Positions 1 to 10,151 of a stretch of DNA of 64,000 bases are shown in pieces. The translations under genes and the position numbers were made by a program. How positions within the stretch are numbered: the first letter of the stretch is position 1; every line of letters begins with the position of its first letter. The stretch comes from Crocinitomicaceae bacterium (GTDB lineage Bacteria; Bacteroidota; Bacteroidia; Flavobacteriales_D; Crocinitomicaceae): positions 60,028-124,027 of the forward strand of contig JABURP010000052.1 in assembly GCA_014762645.1 (NCBI GenBank), given 5' to 3'. The notes under the pieces are model-generated. The model was not told the origin of the DNA and did not search any database. It saw only the letters and a list, made by a program, of their open reading frames with translations.

Positions 1-2148
1 CATAGCCAGGGAGCAGCCTACGCTTATTTATCCGAATTTACCTCATATCCATTTGTAGATGCTGGCCTGGATGCCACTATTTGCCAAAATGTTCCATTTA
101 ACCTTAATGGTATAGTTGGTGGTGGAGATGTAACGGGTAGCTGGAGCACGAATGGATTTGGAAGTTTTTCAGGTTCACTTGATCAATTAAACAACACTTA
201 TAATGCCTCCGTTATTGATACAATTATTAGTCCAATTAACCTTATTCTTACCTCAACTGGACCATGTCCACAGGTTAAGGATACGCTAGTACTAACAGTC
301 ACTCCTGCCCCAATTGTAAATGCAGGTGCTGATCAGGTTGTATGTGCAAATAATGCTACAGTAAGCCTGAATGGAGATGTAAGTGGAGGTGCAACGGGAG
401 GTAACTGGAGTTCAACAGGAACAGGAACGTTCAATCCATCAACAAGTACGTTAAATGCTACTTATATTCCATCAGCTGCTGATACGGCAGCTGGAACGGT
501 ATTCCTGGTGCTTAACTCAACCGGAAATGGTTCATGTAATGCAGGCTCCGACACCATGATGTTAAGTATAACACCTCCACCAGTGGCAGAAATTGCAAAT
601 GACACCATATACGTCTGTTCAAACAATCCGAGCATTAATTTATCCGGTACTGTTTATGGTGCCACGACCACTGGGAAATGGACGACAAGCGGAAATGGTG
701 TATTCAGCCCTGATAATTTGACCTTAAATTGCACCTATACTCCTAGCCCAACAGATATTTCTGGGGGTGAGATTACAATCTATCTGGAATCAACCAGTAA
801 TGGAATGTGCTCTAGTGACAAAGACAGTGTTATTGTCACGTTCACTCCTTCACCTTCTGTTAATGCCGGTGCTGATCTTTTTGCCTGTACTAATGTTCCA
901 GCTGTTGACCTGTCCGGTGTGATTAACGGGCCTACCACAACGGGTACATGGTCAGGAGGGGCAGGTACTTTTACCCCTGATGCCAATACTCTAACTGCAC
1001 AGTACACTCCAACTCCGGGTGAAATAACCACCGGATCAGTAACCTTAACCCTGACCTCTACGAATAATGGAAATTGTATTGCAGAAAATGATCAGGTAGA
1101 CATTGACTTTGTCGCACCGCCAAACGCAAATTTCAACTTTAATTTCGCTTGTCAGAATGATACTACTTATTTCACCGATTTCAGCCTGAATGGGTTTGGA
1201 ACTATTATTAGTTGGGAATACGACTTTGGAGATGGAAACGGAGCATCTGTTCCAGACACCTATAATATGTATAGCTCCAGTGGTACGTTCAATGCCTCCT
1301 TAATTATTGAAAGTGATGCCGGTTGTTTTGATACCGCTACACAGGTGGTAACCGTATATGAACTTCCTGTAGCAGACTTTAATTATACGTCAACCTGTGA
1401 TAATGATCAGGTAATAGTTGATTTTCAAGATGCATCTACCATTGGAAGCGGGACAATTAATCAATGGTATTATGATTTTGGTGGAATGGGTAACCAATCT
1501 GTACAGAACCCTTCACAACTATTTACAGGTATAGGTAATTTCACTATTACACAAATCGTACAAACTACTAACGGATGTTCAGACACCAATATTCAGGTTC
1601 TTAATGTTCCTCCGAAACCATCCGCAGGATTCTTCTATAATACTTCAAACGGTTTAAATATTGGTGCGGAATTCACCTTTATTGATACTTCTACGTATGC
1701 TTCAACATATTATTGGGACTTTGGAAATGGTGATGTTTCTACCGACCAAAATCCTACGACGGTATACTTCGACAATGGAAACTATGAAGTAACGTTATGG
1801 GCAACGGGGCCATTAGGGTGTGAAGATAGTACTACGAAACTCATTACTATAAACACCGTTACATCCGAAGTTAACCAGTTGATTCCTAACGCAATATCAC
1901 CCAACGGAGATGGATTTAATGACGTCTGGAAGTTAGAATTTATAGATTATTTAAATCCGAACGCAGAAATCGTAATCGTCAATCGCTGGGGACAGACTGT
2001 ATTTCAAAGTGTTGGTTATGCCGATCCGTGGGATGGAACCTATGAAGGTGAACTTGTACCGGAAGGAAACTATTACTACATTATTAAAATCTCAGAGGAC
2101 GAGTTTTATGAAGGAGCATTACTCGTGCTAATATCAGGAAAGAACTAA
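1..2148 (+). CDS. Partial PKD-repeat adhesin with gliding-type T9SS sorting domain (5' end outside window)
   Basis: The reading frame is open from the first base, so the gene is truncated by the window edge; 715 residues are visible. The first half is a series of about 95-residue PKD-like repeats, each starting near an Ala-Gly-x-Asp/Cys stretch, then a TTG-x-W motif and ending in STxNGxC. Three PKD-type domains with WDFG/YDFGDG motifs follow. The last 85 residues (PNAISPNGDGFND, then NRWGQ, then PWDGTYEG) are a gliding motility-associated, type B T9SS C-terminal domain. The protein should be exported and displayed on the cell surface. The stop codon overlaps the start of the PorP/SprF gene by one base, the usual cargo/partner coupling. 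Family assignment is firm; the ligand is unknown. Confidence 0.9.
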   Translation, partial: HSQGAAYAYLSEFTSYPFVDAGLDATICQNVPFNLNGIVGGGDVTGSWSTNGFGSFSGSLDQLNNTYNASVIDTIISPINLILTSTGPCPQVKDTLVLTVTPAPIVNAGADQVVCANNATVSLNGDVSGGATGGNWSSTGTGTFNPSTSTLNATYIPSAADTAAGTVFLVLNSTGNGSCNAGSDTMMLSITPPPVAEIANDTIYVCSNNPSINLSGTVYGATTTGKWTTSGNGVFSPDNLTLNCTYTPSPTDISGGEITIYLESTSNGMCSSDKDSVIVTFTPSPSVNAGADLFACTNVPAVDLSGVINGPTTTGTWSGGAGTFTPDANTLTAQYTPTPGEITTGSVTLTLTSTNNGNCIAENDQVDIDFVAPPNANFNFNFACQNDTTYFTDFSLNGFGTIISWEYDFGDGNGASVPDTYNMYSSSGTFNASLIIESDAGCFDTATQVVTVYELPVADFNYTSTCDNDQVIVDFQDASTIGSGTINQWYYDFGGMGNQSVQNPSQLFTGIGNFTITQIVQTTNGCSDTNIQVLNVPPKPSAGFFYNTSNGLNIGAEFTFIDTSTYASTYYWDFGNGDVSTDQNPTTVYFDNGNYEVTLWATGPLGCEDSTTKLITINTVTSEVNQLIPNAISPNGDGFNDVWKLEFIDYLNPNAEIVIVNRWGQTVFQSVGYADPWDGTYEGELVPEGNYYYIIKISEDEFYEGALLVLISGKN

Positions 2149-3200
2149 TGAGAAAACTTTTATTCATAGTAGCATTTTTGGGACTTGGGATTAGTGCTCA
2201 GGGGCAGCAACAGTTTGTCTTCACTAACTTCCTGATGAATGATTATTATTACAGCCCTGCTGTGGCTGGTATGAAGGATGTTCACATGGCCAATGTCGGA
2301 TTCCGTGCTCAATGGGCTGGGTTTGACGAGGCGCCAAGATCTCTGTACGCCAATTATTACGGATCTTTTAGAAATGAACAAAAACACGGCTATGGTGCAT
2401 CTATAATTAATGATCGAAGCGGTTTAGTATCCAATACAGGTTTTCTTATCAATTATGTTTATCATCTTAAGCTCAACGAAACTATGCGTCTGGCATTTGG
2501 GGTTAAACCAGGATTTCAACAATACAATATAAAACTCTATGATGCCTTACTAGCAGATGAAGGAGACCCCATGTTAACAGGTAATGTACTTTCTACGGGT
2601 GCTTTTGACTTGCAGGCAGGTTTAAACTGGTACTCAGAAAAATTCTTCGTCATGGCATCCATGAGACATATTTTTGGTGAAGCCGTCAAGTTTACAGGAT
2701 TCAATGACGGATTGTCAAAACATTATACAGCAATAGTTGGGTATAACTGGAATTTAAATAAGAAAAAGAAAGTGGAAACAGATTCCACAGGTACTTCTAC
2801 TTCTGGCGGTCCGGCTGATGAAACTGGTTCTCCTAAAAAGAAGAAAAAAGACTTTATTTTGACCCCTGTTGTAATGATGAATTATGTTTTCCCAATGAAA
2901 CCACAGGCCAGTTTTATGTTGCGGGCCAGTTATGACAACAAGTTTTGGGGAGGGTTAACTTATAGAATGGATGATGCTGCTGGTGTATCAATTGGTTTTG
3001 TTATTAAAAACCGATTCCATATAGGTTACTCATTTGATTATTCTTTGGGAGATGTGCAGAACTATAATTCAGGTTCACACGAAATCGTGCTTAGTTTCCA
3101 AACTACATCTAAAAAACCTTCATTAGATGAGCAGGACGAGCAACTGAACAACAGCATTTTTGATGAGAATAAAGAGGGGAAGAAAAAAGACAAAGAATAA
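2148..3200 (+). CDS. PorP/SprF family T9SS outer-membrane protein
   Basis: A 350-residue outer-membrane protein with a signal peptide at 1-19 and the typical opening of the family (FTNFLMNDYYYSPAVAGM, then RAQWAGF). PorP/SprF proteins are beta-barrels that associate with T9SS and with specific type B cargo proteins. This copy starts inside the stop codon of the upstream adhesin (TAATG), so it is probably its dedicated partner. It is longer than the two paralogues at 6970 and 19763. Around residues 205-237 it carries a charged Lys/Ser/Thr/Gly insertion, and it has a Lys/Glu-rich tail. No PorE-like gene follows it, unlike in the two other modules. Confidence 0.9.
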   Translation: MRKLLFIVAFLGLGISAQGQQQFVFTNFLMNDYYYSPAVAGMKDVHMANVGFRAQWAGFDEAPRSLYANYYGSFRNEQKHGYGASIINDRSGLVSNTGFLINYVYHLKLNETMRLAFGVKPGFQQYNIKLYDALLADEGDPMLTGNVLSTGAFDLQAGLNWYSEKFFVMASMRHIFGEAVKFTGFNDGLSKHYTAIVGYNWNLNKKKKVETDSTGTSTSGGPADETGSPKKKKKDFILTPVVMMNYVFPMKPQASFMLRASYDNKFWGGLTYRMDDAAGVSIGFVIKNRFHIGYSFDYSLGDVQNYNSGSHEIVLSFQTTSKKPSLDEQDEQLNNSIFDENKEGKKKDKE

Positions 3201-3211
3201 AAAATTGAATT

Positions 3212-6200
3212 ATGAAATGGTTCAAAATACTCATCCTAACACTGGGATTTTGGTCCCAACTGGGAACCCAGGAAGCTAAAGCGCAGATTGATACTACTTT
3301 TTGGTTTGCTGCTCCATGGGTCACACCAGATCACTGGTGGAGAGATCCTATTGCCTTTCACTTTTCAACCTTCAATAACCCTACAACTACTATTCGGTTA
3401 TACCAGCCGGCAGGCACGTATGATACCACCTTTACAGTTGGTGCAAACACGCTTTTCACCAAGTACGTTACGCATCTAATGTGGGCTAATATTCTAGAAA
3501 GCAAGCCGGCTGATGCTGTCCTTACAAATGGATTTAAGGTTGAGTCAGATTTCCCAATTACCGTGGTTTATGACATTATAACCCGTTCTCCTAATTTCTA
3601 TAATCCGGAAACATATTCTCTGAAAGGTCAAAATGGCATGGGGTATGAATTTGTTTGCCCTTTTCAAACTAAATGGGATAATAGAACACTGACAGGTGAT
3701 CTGAATGGTGATGCAATGATCACCCAACCCAAACAACAAATACAGGTTGTCGCAACCGAAGATAATACGGTCATTTACATCACCCCAAAATGTGACGTAG
3801 TTGGACACCCAGCTGATATTACCTACTCTGTAACGCTTCCTCAAAAAGGAATGGCATACACCATTGAAAATGTAACTCAAAATACCAATGTGTATGGAAA
3901 TAATCTTGCCGGAACCGTAGTTGTATCAGATAAGGCAATTTCTGTTAGTGTTACAGATGACTCTGTGAACCCTTCAGGGGGAGGAGGATGTTATGATATC
4001 ATGGGGGATCAAATTGTTCCGACAGATGTAATTGGTACTGAATATATCATCAATAAAGGATTTTTAAATGCTGGTTCTGAAGAATCGTTCTACGTGCTGG
4101 CAACAGAAAACTACACCACCGTAAATATTAATGACGGGGTAACCACAACTACAGTAATTCTAAATCAGGGAGATACATATCCTTACACCATTAACTCGGC
4201 CGCACAACAACTCAGCTACGTATCGGCAGATAAAAACGTGTACCTCCTTCACATGTCTGGTTATGGTTGTGAGCTAGGAAAAGCTATTCTTCCACCATTA
4301 AACTGTGCCGGATCAGATCAGGTATCTTTTTCAAGGGCGAATGGACAAAGTTTCCTGCTAAATATTGTAACCCCAGCCGGTTCAGAAGGCAATTTCACCT
4401 TAAACGGAAACCCAACACTAGTGCAGGCTACAGACTTTAGTCCTGTGCCAGGAACTGGTGGAACATGGATGGGGGCTCAAATCGCTTTTAATACCACAGA
4501 TGTACCAGTGAATTCTGCTAATCTCATCACTAATTCTACAGATTTCTTCTCTGTTGGAGTTATCAACGGTGGTGCAACCACTGGTTGCCTATACCATTAT
4601 TTATCCTCATTCTTACGAAGGGTAATTGTAGATGCGGGACCCGATACAACATTGTGTAGCTCCACCACCCAAATTGATCTCAACGGATCTGTTTCTGGTG
4701 GAACGACGACTGGTATATGGAGTGTTTTGGATGGATCGGGAACGCTTAATAATCCTACCAATTTAAACACCACTTACGACCCTGTTTCATCTGATTACAC
4801 ACAAGGTTATTTAACTTTCGTGTTGCAATCAACAGGAAACTGTGACCCGAGATACGATACCATGAAGGTGAATTTTATCCAGTCACCTCTTGTTACCACA
4901 GGTCCTGATGACACTTATTGTAAAAATAATGTTGGTGCAATTCCAATTTCAGGGACACTTCAATATGCTCTGGCTTCCACCTGGTCGGGTGGCTCAGGTG
5001 GATCCTTTGGAAATGTAGCCAATCTCAATACTACCTATACGCCATCTCCAACAGATTTGGCCAATGACAGTGTGGTCCTTTACCTTACTTCTAGCGGAAG
5101 CTTTTTTGCTTGCCCGGATGATGAAGATACATTGGTACTCTATTTTACAGAACCACCAAGTGTTCTGGCAGGTCCTGATCAGGTGATTTGTTCATCTGAC
5201 ACAGATGTTCCTCTTTCAGGATTAGTCAGTGGTCCAACTACTACGGGCGTTTGGTCTACTTCTGGTTCGGGATCATTCAGTCCATCAGAGTTTAATCTGT
5301 CTACGGACTACTTAATCTCCGCGGCCGATACAGCTTCCGGCTCAGTTACACTTGTACTGAGTTCAACCAATAATGGTAATTGTTTGGCCGTTGAAGACAG
5401 CTTGCAGATTACAATTTTGGACAAACCAGTTGTCAATATTACTTCAAGCGATTCCTTATGTGCGAATGTCCCTACCATGGATTTAACCGGTACAGTTACC
5501 TCAGGTTTTTCTACAGTATGGACCACTTCAGGATCCGGTGGTATTGCAGATCCAAATTCACTCAATACAACATATACGGTAACCACTGCTGATACATCAT
5601 CAGGCTCCATTTGGTTATACCTGGCAACAAGCGGTGGTATCTGTCCTGTGGAACAAGATTCATTAGAGCTACAGTTTGTTGCTCCACCAATAGTTTTTGC
5701 AGGTATTGATCAATCATATTGTGCGAATGAGCCAGTTCCGTTGTCAGGAACACTTTCCGGAACCGCATCTGGTGCTAGCTGGACCTCATTGGGTACCGGT
5801 TCATTTGACCCAAGCCCAAACCTGTTGAATACTTTTTATTATCCTTCACCTTTAGATATAGCGAATGGTACAGTTGATCTCATTCTAACATCTACAGCTG
5901 AATTTGGCTGCCTTGCGGATGATGATACAATAACTGTTACATACAAAGCAGAACCTGACGCTGCATTTATTGCTTCATCTGCCTGTGATGGTGAACAGGT
6001 GAATTTTACAGATCAATCTACTACCACTGATGGAACAATAAACACATGGCAATATAATTTTGGTGATGCAACAACTTCTATTGCAGCAGATCCGATCCAT
6101 GTGTATGGAGGATCGGGAAATTATATAGTAACGTTGATTGCCGGTTCTACAAATGGCTGTTTCGATACGACGCAACATACCATCTATGTTAACCCTGTTC

Positions 6201-6964
6201 CAGTTGCAAATTTCAATAACAATTATGCCTGTGAGAACGAACAAACTGATTTTATTGATGCCACATTCCTGGCTTCTGGTAATATCAGTTCCTGGAGTTG
6301 GGATTTCAATAGCGGTGCTGGAACCAGTTCTGTTCAAAATCCATCCTATACATTTGGAAATTCAGGAACTTACCCGGTTATGTTAACGGTAACCTCAGAT
6401 TCGGGCTGCGTAGGTACAGTTACGAATAATGTAGATGTATTAAATGGACCAGATGCGGCAATGTCTGTAACACCAATACCTGCATTAGCGCTTGAAGACG
6501 TCTTTTTTACTGATGAATCAAATGATCCTTCTATAGTCGGTTGGTATTGGGATTTTGGCGACGGAATCGGTGGATTTAATCAAAATGAGGTCCACTCTTA
6601 TTCGGACGGTGGTTATTATGATGTAATCCTTACTGTTACAGATACGGCTGGATGTGAAGATACTGCACGCTTCGAGGTACAAATTATTTTAGAACCTGCC
6701 TTACCAACAGCTTTTACTCCAAACGGAGATGGTGAAAATGATTATTTCCTTATTAGAGGAGGACCATTTGACGCGGTAGACTTTAAAATCTTTAATAACT
6801 GGGGACAAATGGTATATAGTACTACTGATGTTGATCATCAGGGGTGGGACGGAACATTTGGCGGACAAGATGTTCCGCTTGGAGTATATACCTGGATGTA
6901 CACGGTAATTATGCCTGGAGGTAAGGAGTTTATTGAAGAAGGAGATGTCACATTAATGAGGTAA
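3212..6964 (+). CDS. IgGFc-binding/PKD adhesin with gliding-type T9SS sorting domain
   Basis: A 1250-residue secreted protein. A signal peptide covers about residues 1-25. Residues 26-470 resemble the IgGFc-binding N-terminal domain family found in Bacteroidota surface proteins (motif GDQIVPTDVIGTEYI). From about 475 to 910 come roughly five Ig/PKD-like repeats with TTGxW and STNNGNC motifs. Three PKD domains (WQYNFGD, WSWDFN, WYWDFGDG) follow. The end is a type B T9SS C-terminal domain (PTAFTPNGDGENDYF, NNWGQ, GWDGTFGG). The gene is first in a tight cargo-PorP-PorE triplet, with gaps of 5 bases and then an overlap. The IgGFc name comes from family resemblance; actual ligand binding is not implied. 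Confidence 0.88.
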   Translation: MKWFKILILTLGFWSQLGTQEAKAQIDTTFWFAAPWVTPDHWWRDPIAFHFSTFNNPTTTIRLYQPAGTYDTTFTVGANTLFTKYVTHLMWANILESKPADAVLTNGFKVESDFPITVVYDIITRSPNFYNPETYSLKGQNGMGYEFVCPFQTKWDNRTLTGDLNGDAMITQPKQQIQVVATEDNTVIYITPKCDVVGHPADITYSVTLPQKGMAYTIENVTQNTNVYGNNLAGTVVVSDKAISVSVTDDSVNPSGGGGCYDIMGDQIVPTDVIGTEYIINKGFLNAGSEESFYVLATENYTTVNINDGVTTTTVILNQGDTYPYTINSAAQQLSYVSADKNVYLLHMSGYGCELGKAILPPLNCAGSDQVSFSRANGQSFLLNIVTPAGSEGNFTLNGNPTLVQATDFSPVPGTGGTWMGAQIAFNTTDVPVNSANLITNSTDFFSVGVINGGATTGCLYHYLSSFLRRVIVDAGPDTTLCSSTTQIDLNGSVSGGTTTGIWSVLDGSGTLNNPTNLNTTYDPVSSDYTQGYLTFVLQSTGNCDPRYDTMKVNFIQSPLVTTGPDDTYCKNNVGAIPISGTLQYALASTWSGGSGGSFGNVANLNTTYTPSPTDLANDSVVLYLTSSGSFFACPDDEDTLVLYFTEPPSVLAGPDQVICSSDTDVPLSGLVSGPTTTGVWSTSGSGSFSPSEFNLSTDYLISAADTASGSVTLVLSSTNNGNCLAVEDSLQITILDKPVVNITSSDSLCANVPTMDLTGTVTSGFSTVWTTSGSGGIADPNSLNTTYTVTTADTSSGSIWLYLATSGGICPVEQDSLELQFVAPPIVFAGIDQSYCANEPVPLSGTLSGTASGASWTSLGTGSFDPSPNLLNTFYYPSPLDIANGTVDLILTSTAEFGCLADDDTITVTYKAEPDAAFIASSACDGEQVNFTDQSTTTDGTINTWQYNFGDATTSIAADPIHVYGGSGNYIVTLIAGSTNGCFDTTQHTIYVNPVPVANFNNNYACENEQTDFIDATFLASGNISSWSWDFNSGAGTSSVQNPSYTFGNSGTYPVMLTVTSDSGCVGTVTNNVDVLNGPDAAMSVTPIPALALEDVFFTDESNDPSIVGWYWDFGDGIGGFNQNEVHSYSDGGYYDVILTVTDTAGCEDTARFEVQIILEPALPTAFTPNGDGENDYFLIRGGPFDAVDFKIFNNWGQMVYSTTDVDHQGWDGTFGGQDVPLGVYTWMYTVIMPGGKEFIEEGDVTLMR

Positions 6965-6969
6965 ATGAG

Positions 6970-7995
6970 ATGAAGAAATTTTTTATAATACTTGTTGGTG
7001 TTCTTTGCCTCAATTCGGGTAAGGCTCAGGATTGGCATTTATCCATGTATGATGCTGCACCAATGTTCCTGAACCCAGCTATGACAGGCGTTGTTGACGG
7101 TCAATGGCGTGTGCATGCACATTATCGTAACCAGTGGAATTCGGTTAATTTTAAACCTTTCAATACGGCACTACTGAGTTTTGACGCTCCCGTTGGAAGA
7201 TGGGGATTTGGTGGACAAATCATCAATTATCGGGCAGGTATTGGTAATTATAACGCATTGCAGGGGTTGGCATCCGTTGGTTTTACGCTTCCACTGAACA
7301 AAAAAAGATCACACATCTTGTCCTTTGGAGTTCAGGGTGGTATCACCCAAAAAAGTGTGGAATATCAATTACACACATTTGACAACCAGTACACCACACA
7401 AAATGGAGGTTTTTTTGATAATGGAATGCCAAGTGGTGAAAGCTTTACCGGACAATCTTTCGTTATCCCGGATTTGAACGCGGGTATTTTGTACTATTAC
7501 GCTAAGCAACAAAGTAAACTCAATCCATTCATTGGTGTTTCTGTATTTAACCTTTTAGAGCCAACCGAAACCTGGATTGGAAATGAAAACAAGCTACCTA
7601 TGCGGTTTTATGCACATGTAGGTACACGAATAAATATTACCGAAACATTCTATCTTCTTCCTAAAGTTCTTTGGATGCAACAACAACAGGTTCCTAGTTT
7701 TTCTGATGTCTTTTCATCTTCAACTTTTACAGAGATGACATTGGCTCTAGATGCAGGGTTCTTCTTAAAACGAAGTGAGGTTTGGGTACTAGGAGGTGTC
7801 ACGTTTAGAAACAAAGATGCTTTCATTGCCACCATTGGAGCAAAAAAGGCTAATTATATCGCAAAACTAAGCTATGATACGAATTTGTCACAATTAACAC
7901 CGGCTTCAAATGGTAGAGGCGGCATTGAGATTTCTTTTACCTATATGCACCAGAAAAAAGACAAGAAAAAGGTTAAAATTTGTCCACAACTATGA
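6970..7995 (+). CDS. PorP/SprF family T9SS outer-membrane protein
   Basis: A 341-residue protein with a signal peptide ending near residue 19 (LNSGKAQ). The family opening is WHLSMYDAAPMFLNPAMTG followed by HYRNQW. It should be a beta-barrel accessory of T9SS, likely devoted to the adhesin encoded 5 bases upstream. Its stop codon overlaps the next gene's ATG (ATGA), so translation of the pair is probably coupled. It is closely similar to the protein at 19763 (shared motifs NPAMTG/NPGMTG, FRAGxGxYN, GGVTFRNKDA/GGTYRNKDA). Both end in a Cys-Pro-x-Leu C-terminus, which the copy at 2148 lacks. Confidence 0.92.
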   Translation: MKKFFIILVGVLCLNSGKAQDWHLSMYDAAPMFLNPAMTGVVDGQWRVHAHYRNQWNSVNFKPFNTALLSFDAPVGRWGFGGQIINYRAGIGNYNALQGLASVGFTLPLNKKRSHILSFGVQGGITQKSVEYQLHTFDNQYTTQNGGFFDNGMPSGESFTGQSFVIPDLNAGILYYYAKQQSKLNPFIGVSVFNLLEPTETWIGNENKLPMRFYAHVGTRINITETFYLLPKVLWMQQQQVPSFSDVFSSSTFTEMTLALDAGFFLKRSEVWVLGGVTFRNKDAFIATIGAKKANYIAKLSYDTNLSQLTPASNGRGGIEISFTYMHQKKDKKKVKICPQL

Positions 7996-10115
7996 TTAGG
8001 TCGTTGAGTAGATTCATTTTTATTGTTGTACTTTCAATTAGTGCAATTCACACCTTTGGCCAATCCAAAAAAGTTTGGTTATATCAGGCTGATTATTACT
8101 ACGAAAAAAATGATTTTCCATCTGCTTTACGCTTGTATCAAATGGTACTGGATGACTCACTTGGATTATCTACCACAGTCATTCCTTACGAGGCAACTTT
8201 ATCCAACCAAAAACTTAAGTCTAAAAAAAGTGATACGGTTACTGCAAAAGTAGATTCACTCAAGGGTGTCATCCCAATAAAAGATTACGTCCACCACCAA
8301 ATTGCTATGTGCTATAGAAAGTCTAAAGACTATGAGCGCGCTTTGGAGCATTTCAGGATTTCTGCTGAGCGTGGCAAAATACCGGACGATTATTATTATG
8401 TCGCTAATTCTATCATGTTAATGGGTAAATATGATGAAGCTATTAAGGCGTACGATTATTTCATAACACTGGAAGGAACCTCAGATGAGTTGCTGGAAAG
8501 AGCACTGACGGACATGTCTGGGTGTGTGTATGCTAAAAAAGCGGAAGTAGATGAAGACATTACGGTCAACATAGCCAATAATGAAATTTTCAATAAAGGA
8601 ACGGCATCATTTGCTGTTTCCTATTGGGGTGGAGAAGATAAGCTTGTGTTTTCCAGTGCCCGTGAAGGCTCGGTAATTATTGACCCTGAAAAACAAGATC
8701 CGAATTACCTCCTTGATCTTTATTATACCCAAAGAGATGACAAGGACGCTGAGTGGCAGGAACCTACCAATTTTGGGCGTCCTCTAAATTCAGGAAGACA
8801 TGAAGCTTCAGGGTGGTTTAACAACGGAAATGTCATTTTCTTTACTAGATGGAGTGATGATGACCGAAAGTATAAACATCTCTATGTAGCACGGCATATT
8901 AACATGCGATTCTTCGAATCACAGAAGTTAGATTCAACCATAAATTTTGATAGTTCTTCCACTATTAATCCTTTTGTTACACAGGACGGAAAGTGGTTGT
9001 ATTATTCCTCTGACAGACCAGGCGGTTTGGGTGGATTAGATATCTGGCGCGTTCAAATCAGTGAATCCGGATTGCCAATATCAGAACCTGAAAACCTTGG
9101 TAAACCAGTAAATTCTGACTTCGACGAAAAAACTCCTTTTTTCCATGAAAAGTCGCAAACTTTGTTCTTTAGTTCTGACGGCCATAAAACAACCGGTGGT
9201 TTAGATGTTTTTAAAGCCGATTATGATGAAGATGCTGGTAATTTCATGATACCAATCAACATGGGATTACCTATTAACTCCACTCAAGATGATGCCTACT
9301 TTGTAATAGATGACATGTTACGGTTCGGCTATCTCTCATCTAACCGAACAGATTGTACGGAGTGTGACTCTACTTTCAAAGAGTTATGTGCCAGTTGTTA
9401 CAAGATTTTTAATGTCACCTTGCCTGAACTTGAATTTAAAATCCGCGGATATGTCTTTGATATGGCAACAGGAGAAGTCATTCCTAATGCATCTATTGAA
9501 TTCAAAGACATTTCTTACAAATGGGAGCACTTTACAATTCAGGCAGATGAAAAAGGGTACTATGAACATGATTTGGTTCCAAACCTTGAGTTATTCTTAA
9601 GAGGTAGTCACAAGGGCTATTTTGCGGACAAAGCTGTCGTCTTTACCAAAGGATCAACCGAGTCGCGTATTTATACGCAAGATTTTTATCTGGAAAAAAT
9701 ACCTGAAGGTGAAATTACAATTGAAGGAATTGAATATGACTTTAATAAGGCAACACTAAGACCTGAGTCCAAAAAAATCCTGGATAAACTTATAGAATTC
9801 CTGGAGCTAAATAACAACCTCAAGATTGAAATTCGTTCACATACTGACTTTAGAGGGAGTGACAGCTACAATCAGGACCTGTCTCAGCGAAGAGCACAAT
9901 CCGTAGTGGATTATCTCATTCAACATGGAATACCAATGGAGAGGTTGGTTCCAAAGGGATATGGAGAGTCCATGCCTGCGGAAGTTCCAGATAAAAATGG
10001 AAATGTCGTAACACTTACACCGGAGTACATTAAGTCACTCTCTGATGAAGAATTGATTGAGGAGTATCATCAACGTAACCGTCGAACTGCGTTCTTTGTA
10101 TTGGAAGAGCACTAA
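7992..10115 (+). CDS. PorE-like OmpA-family lipid- or peptidoglycan-associated T9SS protein
   Basis: I chose the ATG at 7992 rather than a TTG at 7980 because it gives a clean signal peptide (residues 1-24) and a 4-base ATGA overlap with the upstream gene. The 707-residue protein shows TPR-like helices (25-190), a PD40-type beta-propeller (about 200-450; repeats such as LYYSSDRPGGLGGLDIW), a carboxypeptidase-regulatory-like domain (about 483-575) and an OmpA C-terminal domain (about 590-707; HTDFRGSDSYNQDLSQRRA). This order matches PorE, the peptidoglycan-binding T9SS component of Porphyromonas. Cys455, Cys458, Cys466 and Cys469 form a CxxC-x7-CxxC cluster between propeller and CRD. A paralogue lies at 20749. 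I infer that it anchors this T9SS module to the cell wall. Confidence 0.88.
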   Translation: MIRSLSRFIFIVVLSISAIHTFGQSKKVWLYQADYYYEKNDFPSALRLYQMVLDDSLGLSTTVIPYEATLSNQKLKSKKSDTVTAKVDSLKGVIPIKDYVHHQIAMCYRKSKDYERALEHFRISAERGKIPDDYYYVANSIMLMGKYDEAIKAYDYFITLEGTSDELLERALTDMSGCVYAKKAEVDEDITVNIANNEIFNKGTASFAVSYWGGEDKLVFSSAREGSVIIDPEKQDPNYLLDLYYTQRDDKDAEWQEPTNFGRPLNSGRHEASGWFNNGNVIFFTRWSDDDRKYKHLYVARHINMRFFESQKLDSTINFDSSSTINPFVTQDGKWLYYSSDRPGGLGGLDIWRVQISESGLPISEPENLGKPVNSDFDEKTPFFHEKSQTLFFSSDGHKTTGGLDVFKADYDEDAGNFMIPINMGLPINSTQDDAYFVIDDMLRFGYLSSNRTDCTECDSTFKELCASCYKIFNVTLPELEFKIRGYVFDMATGEVIPNASIEFKDISYKWEHFTIQADEKGYYEHDLVPNLELFLRGSHKGYFADKAVVFTKGSTESRIYTQDFYLEKIPEGEITIEGIEYDFNKATLRPESKKILDKLIEFLELNNNLKIEIRSHTDFRGSDSYNQDLSQRRAQSVVDYLIQHGIPMERLVPKGYGESMPAEVPDKNGNVVTLTPEYIKSLSDEELIEEYHQRNRRTAFFVLEEH

Positions 10116-10151
10116 TAAAAAAGATAGCAGGCTACAACTGATAACATCCTT

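Noticed and set aside
7980..7991. TTG start for the first PorE-like gene
   Set aside because: The ATG at 7992 gives the ATGA overlap and a normal signal peptide.
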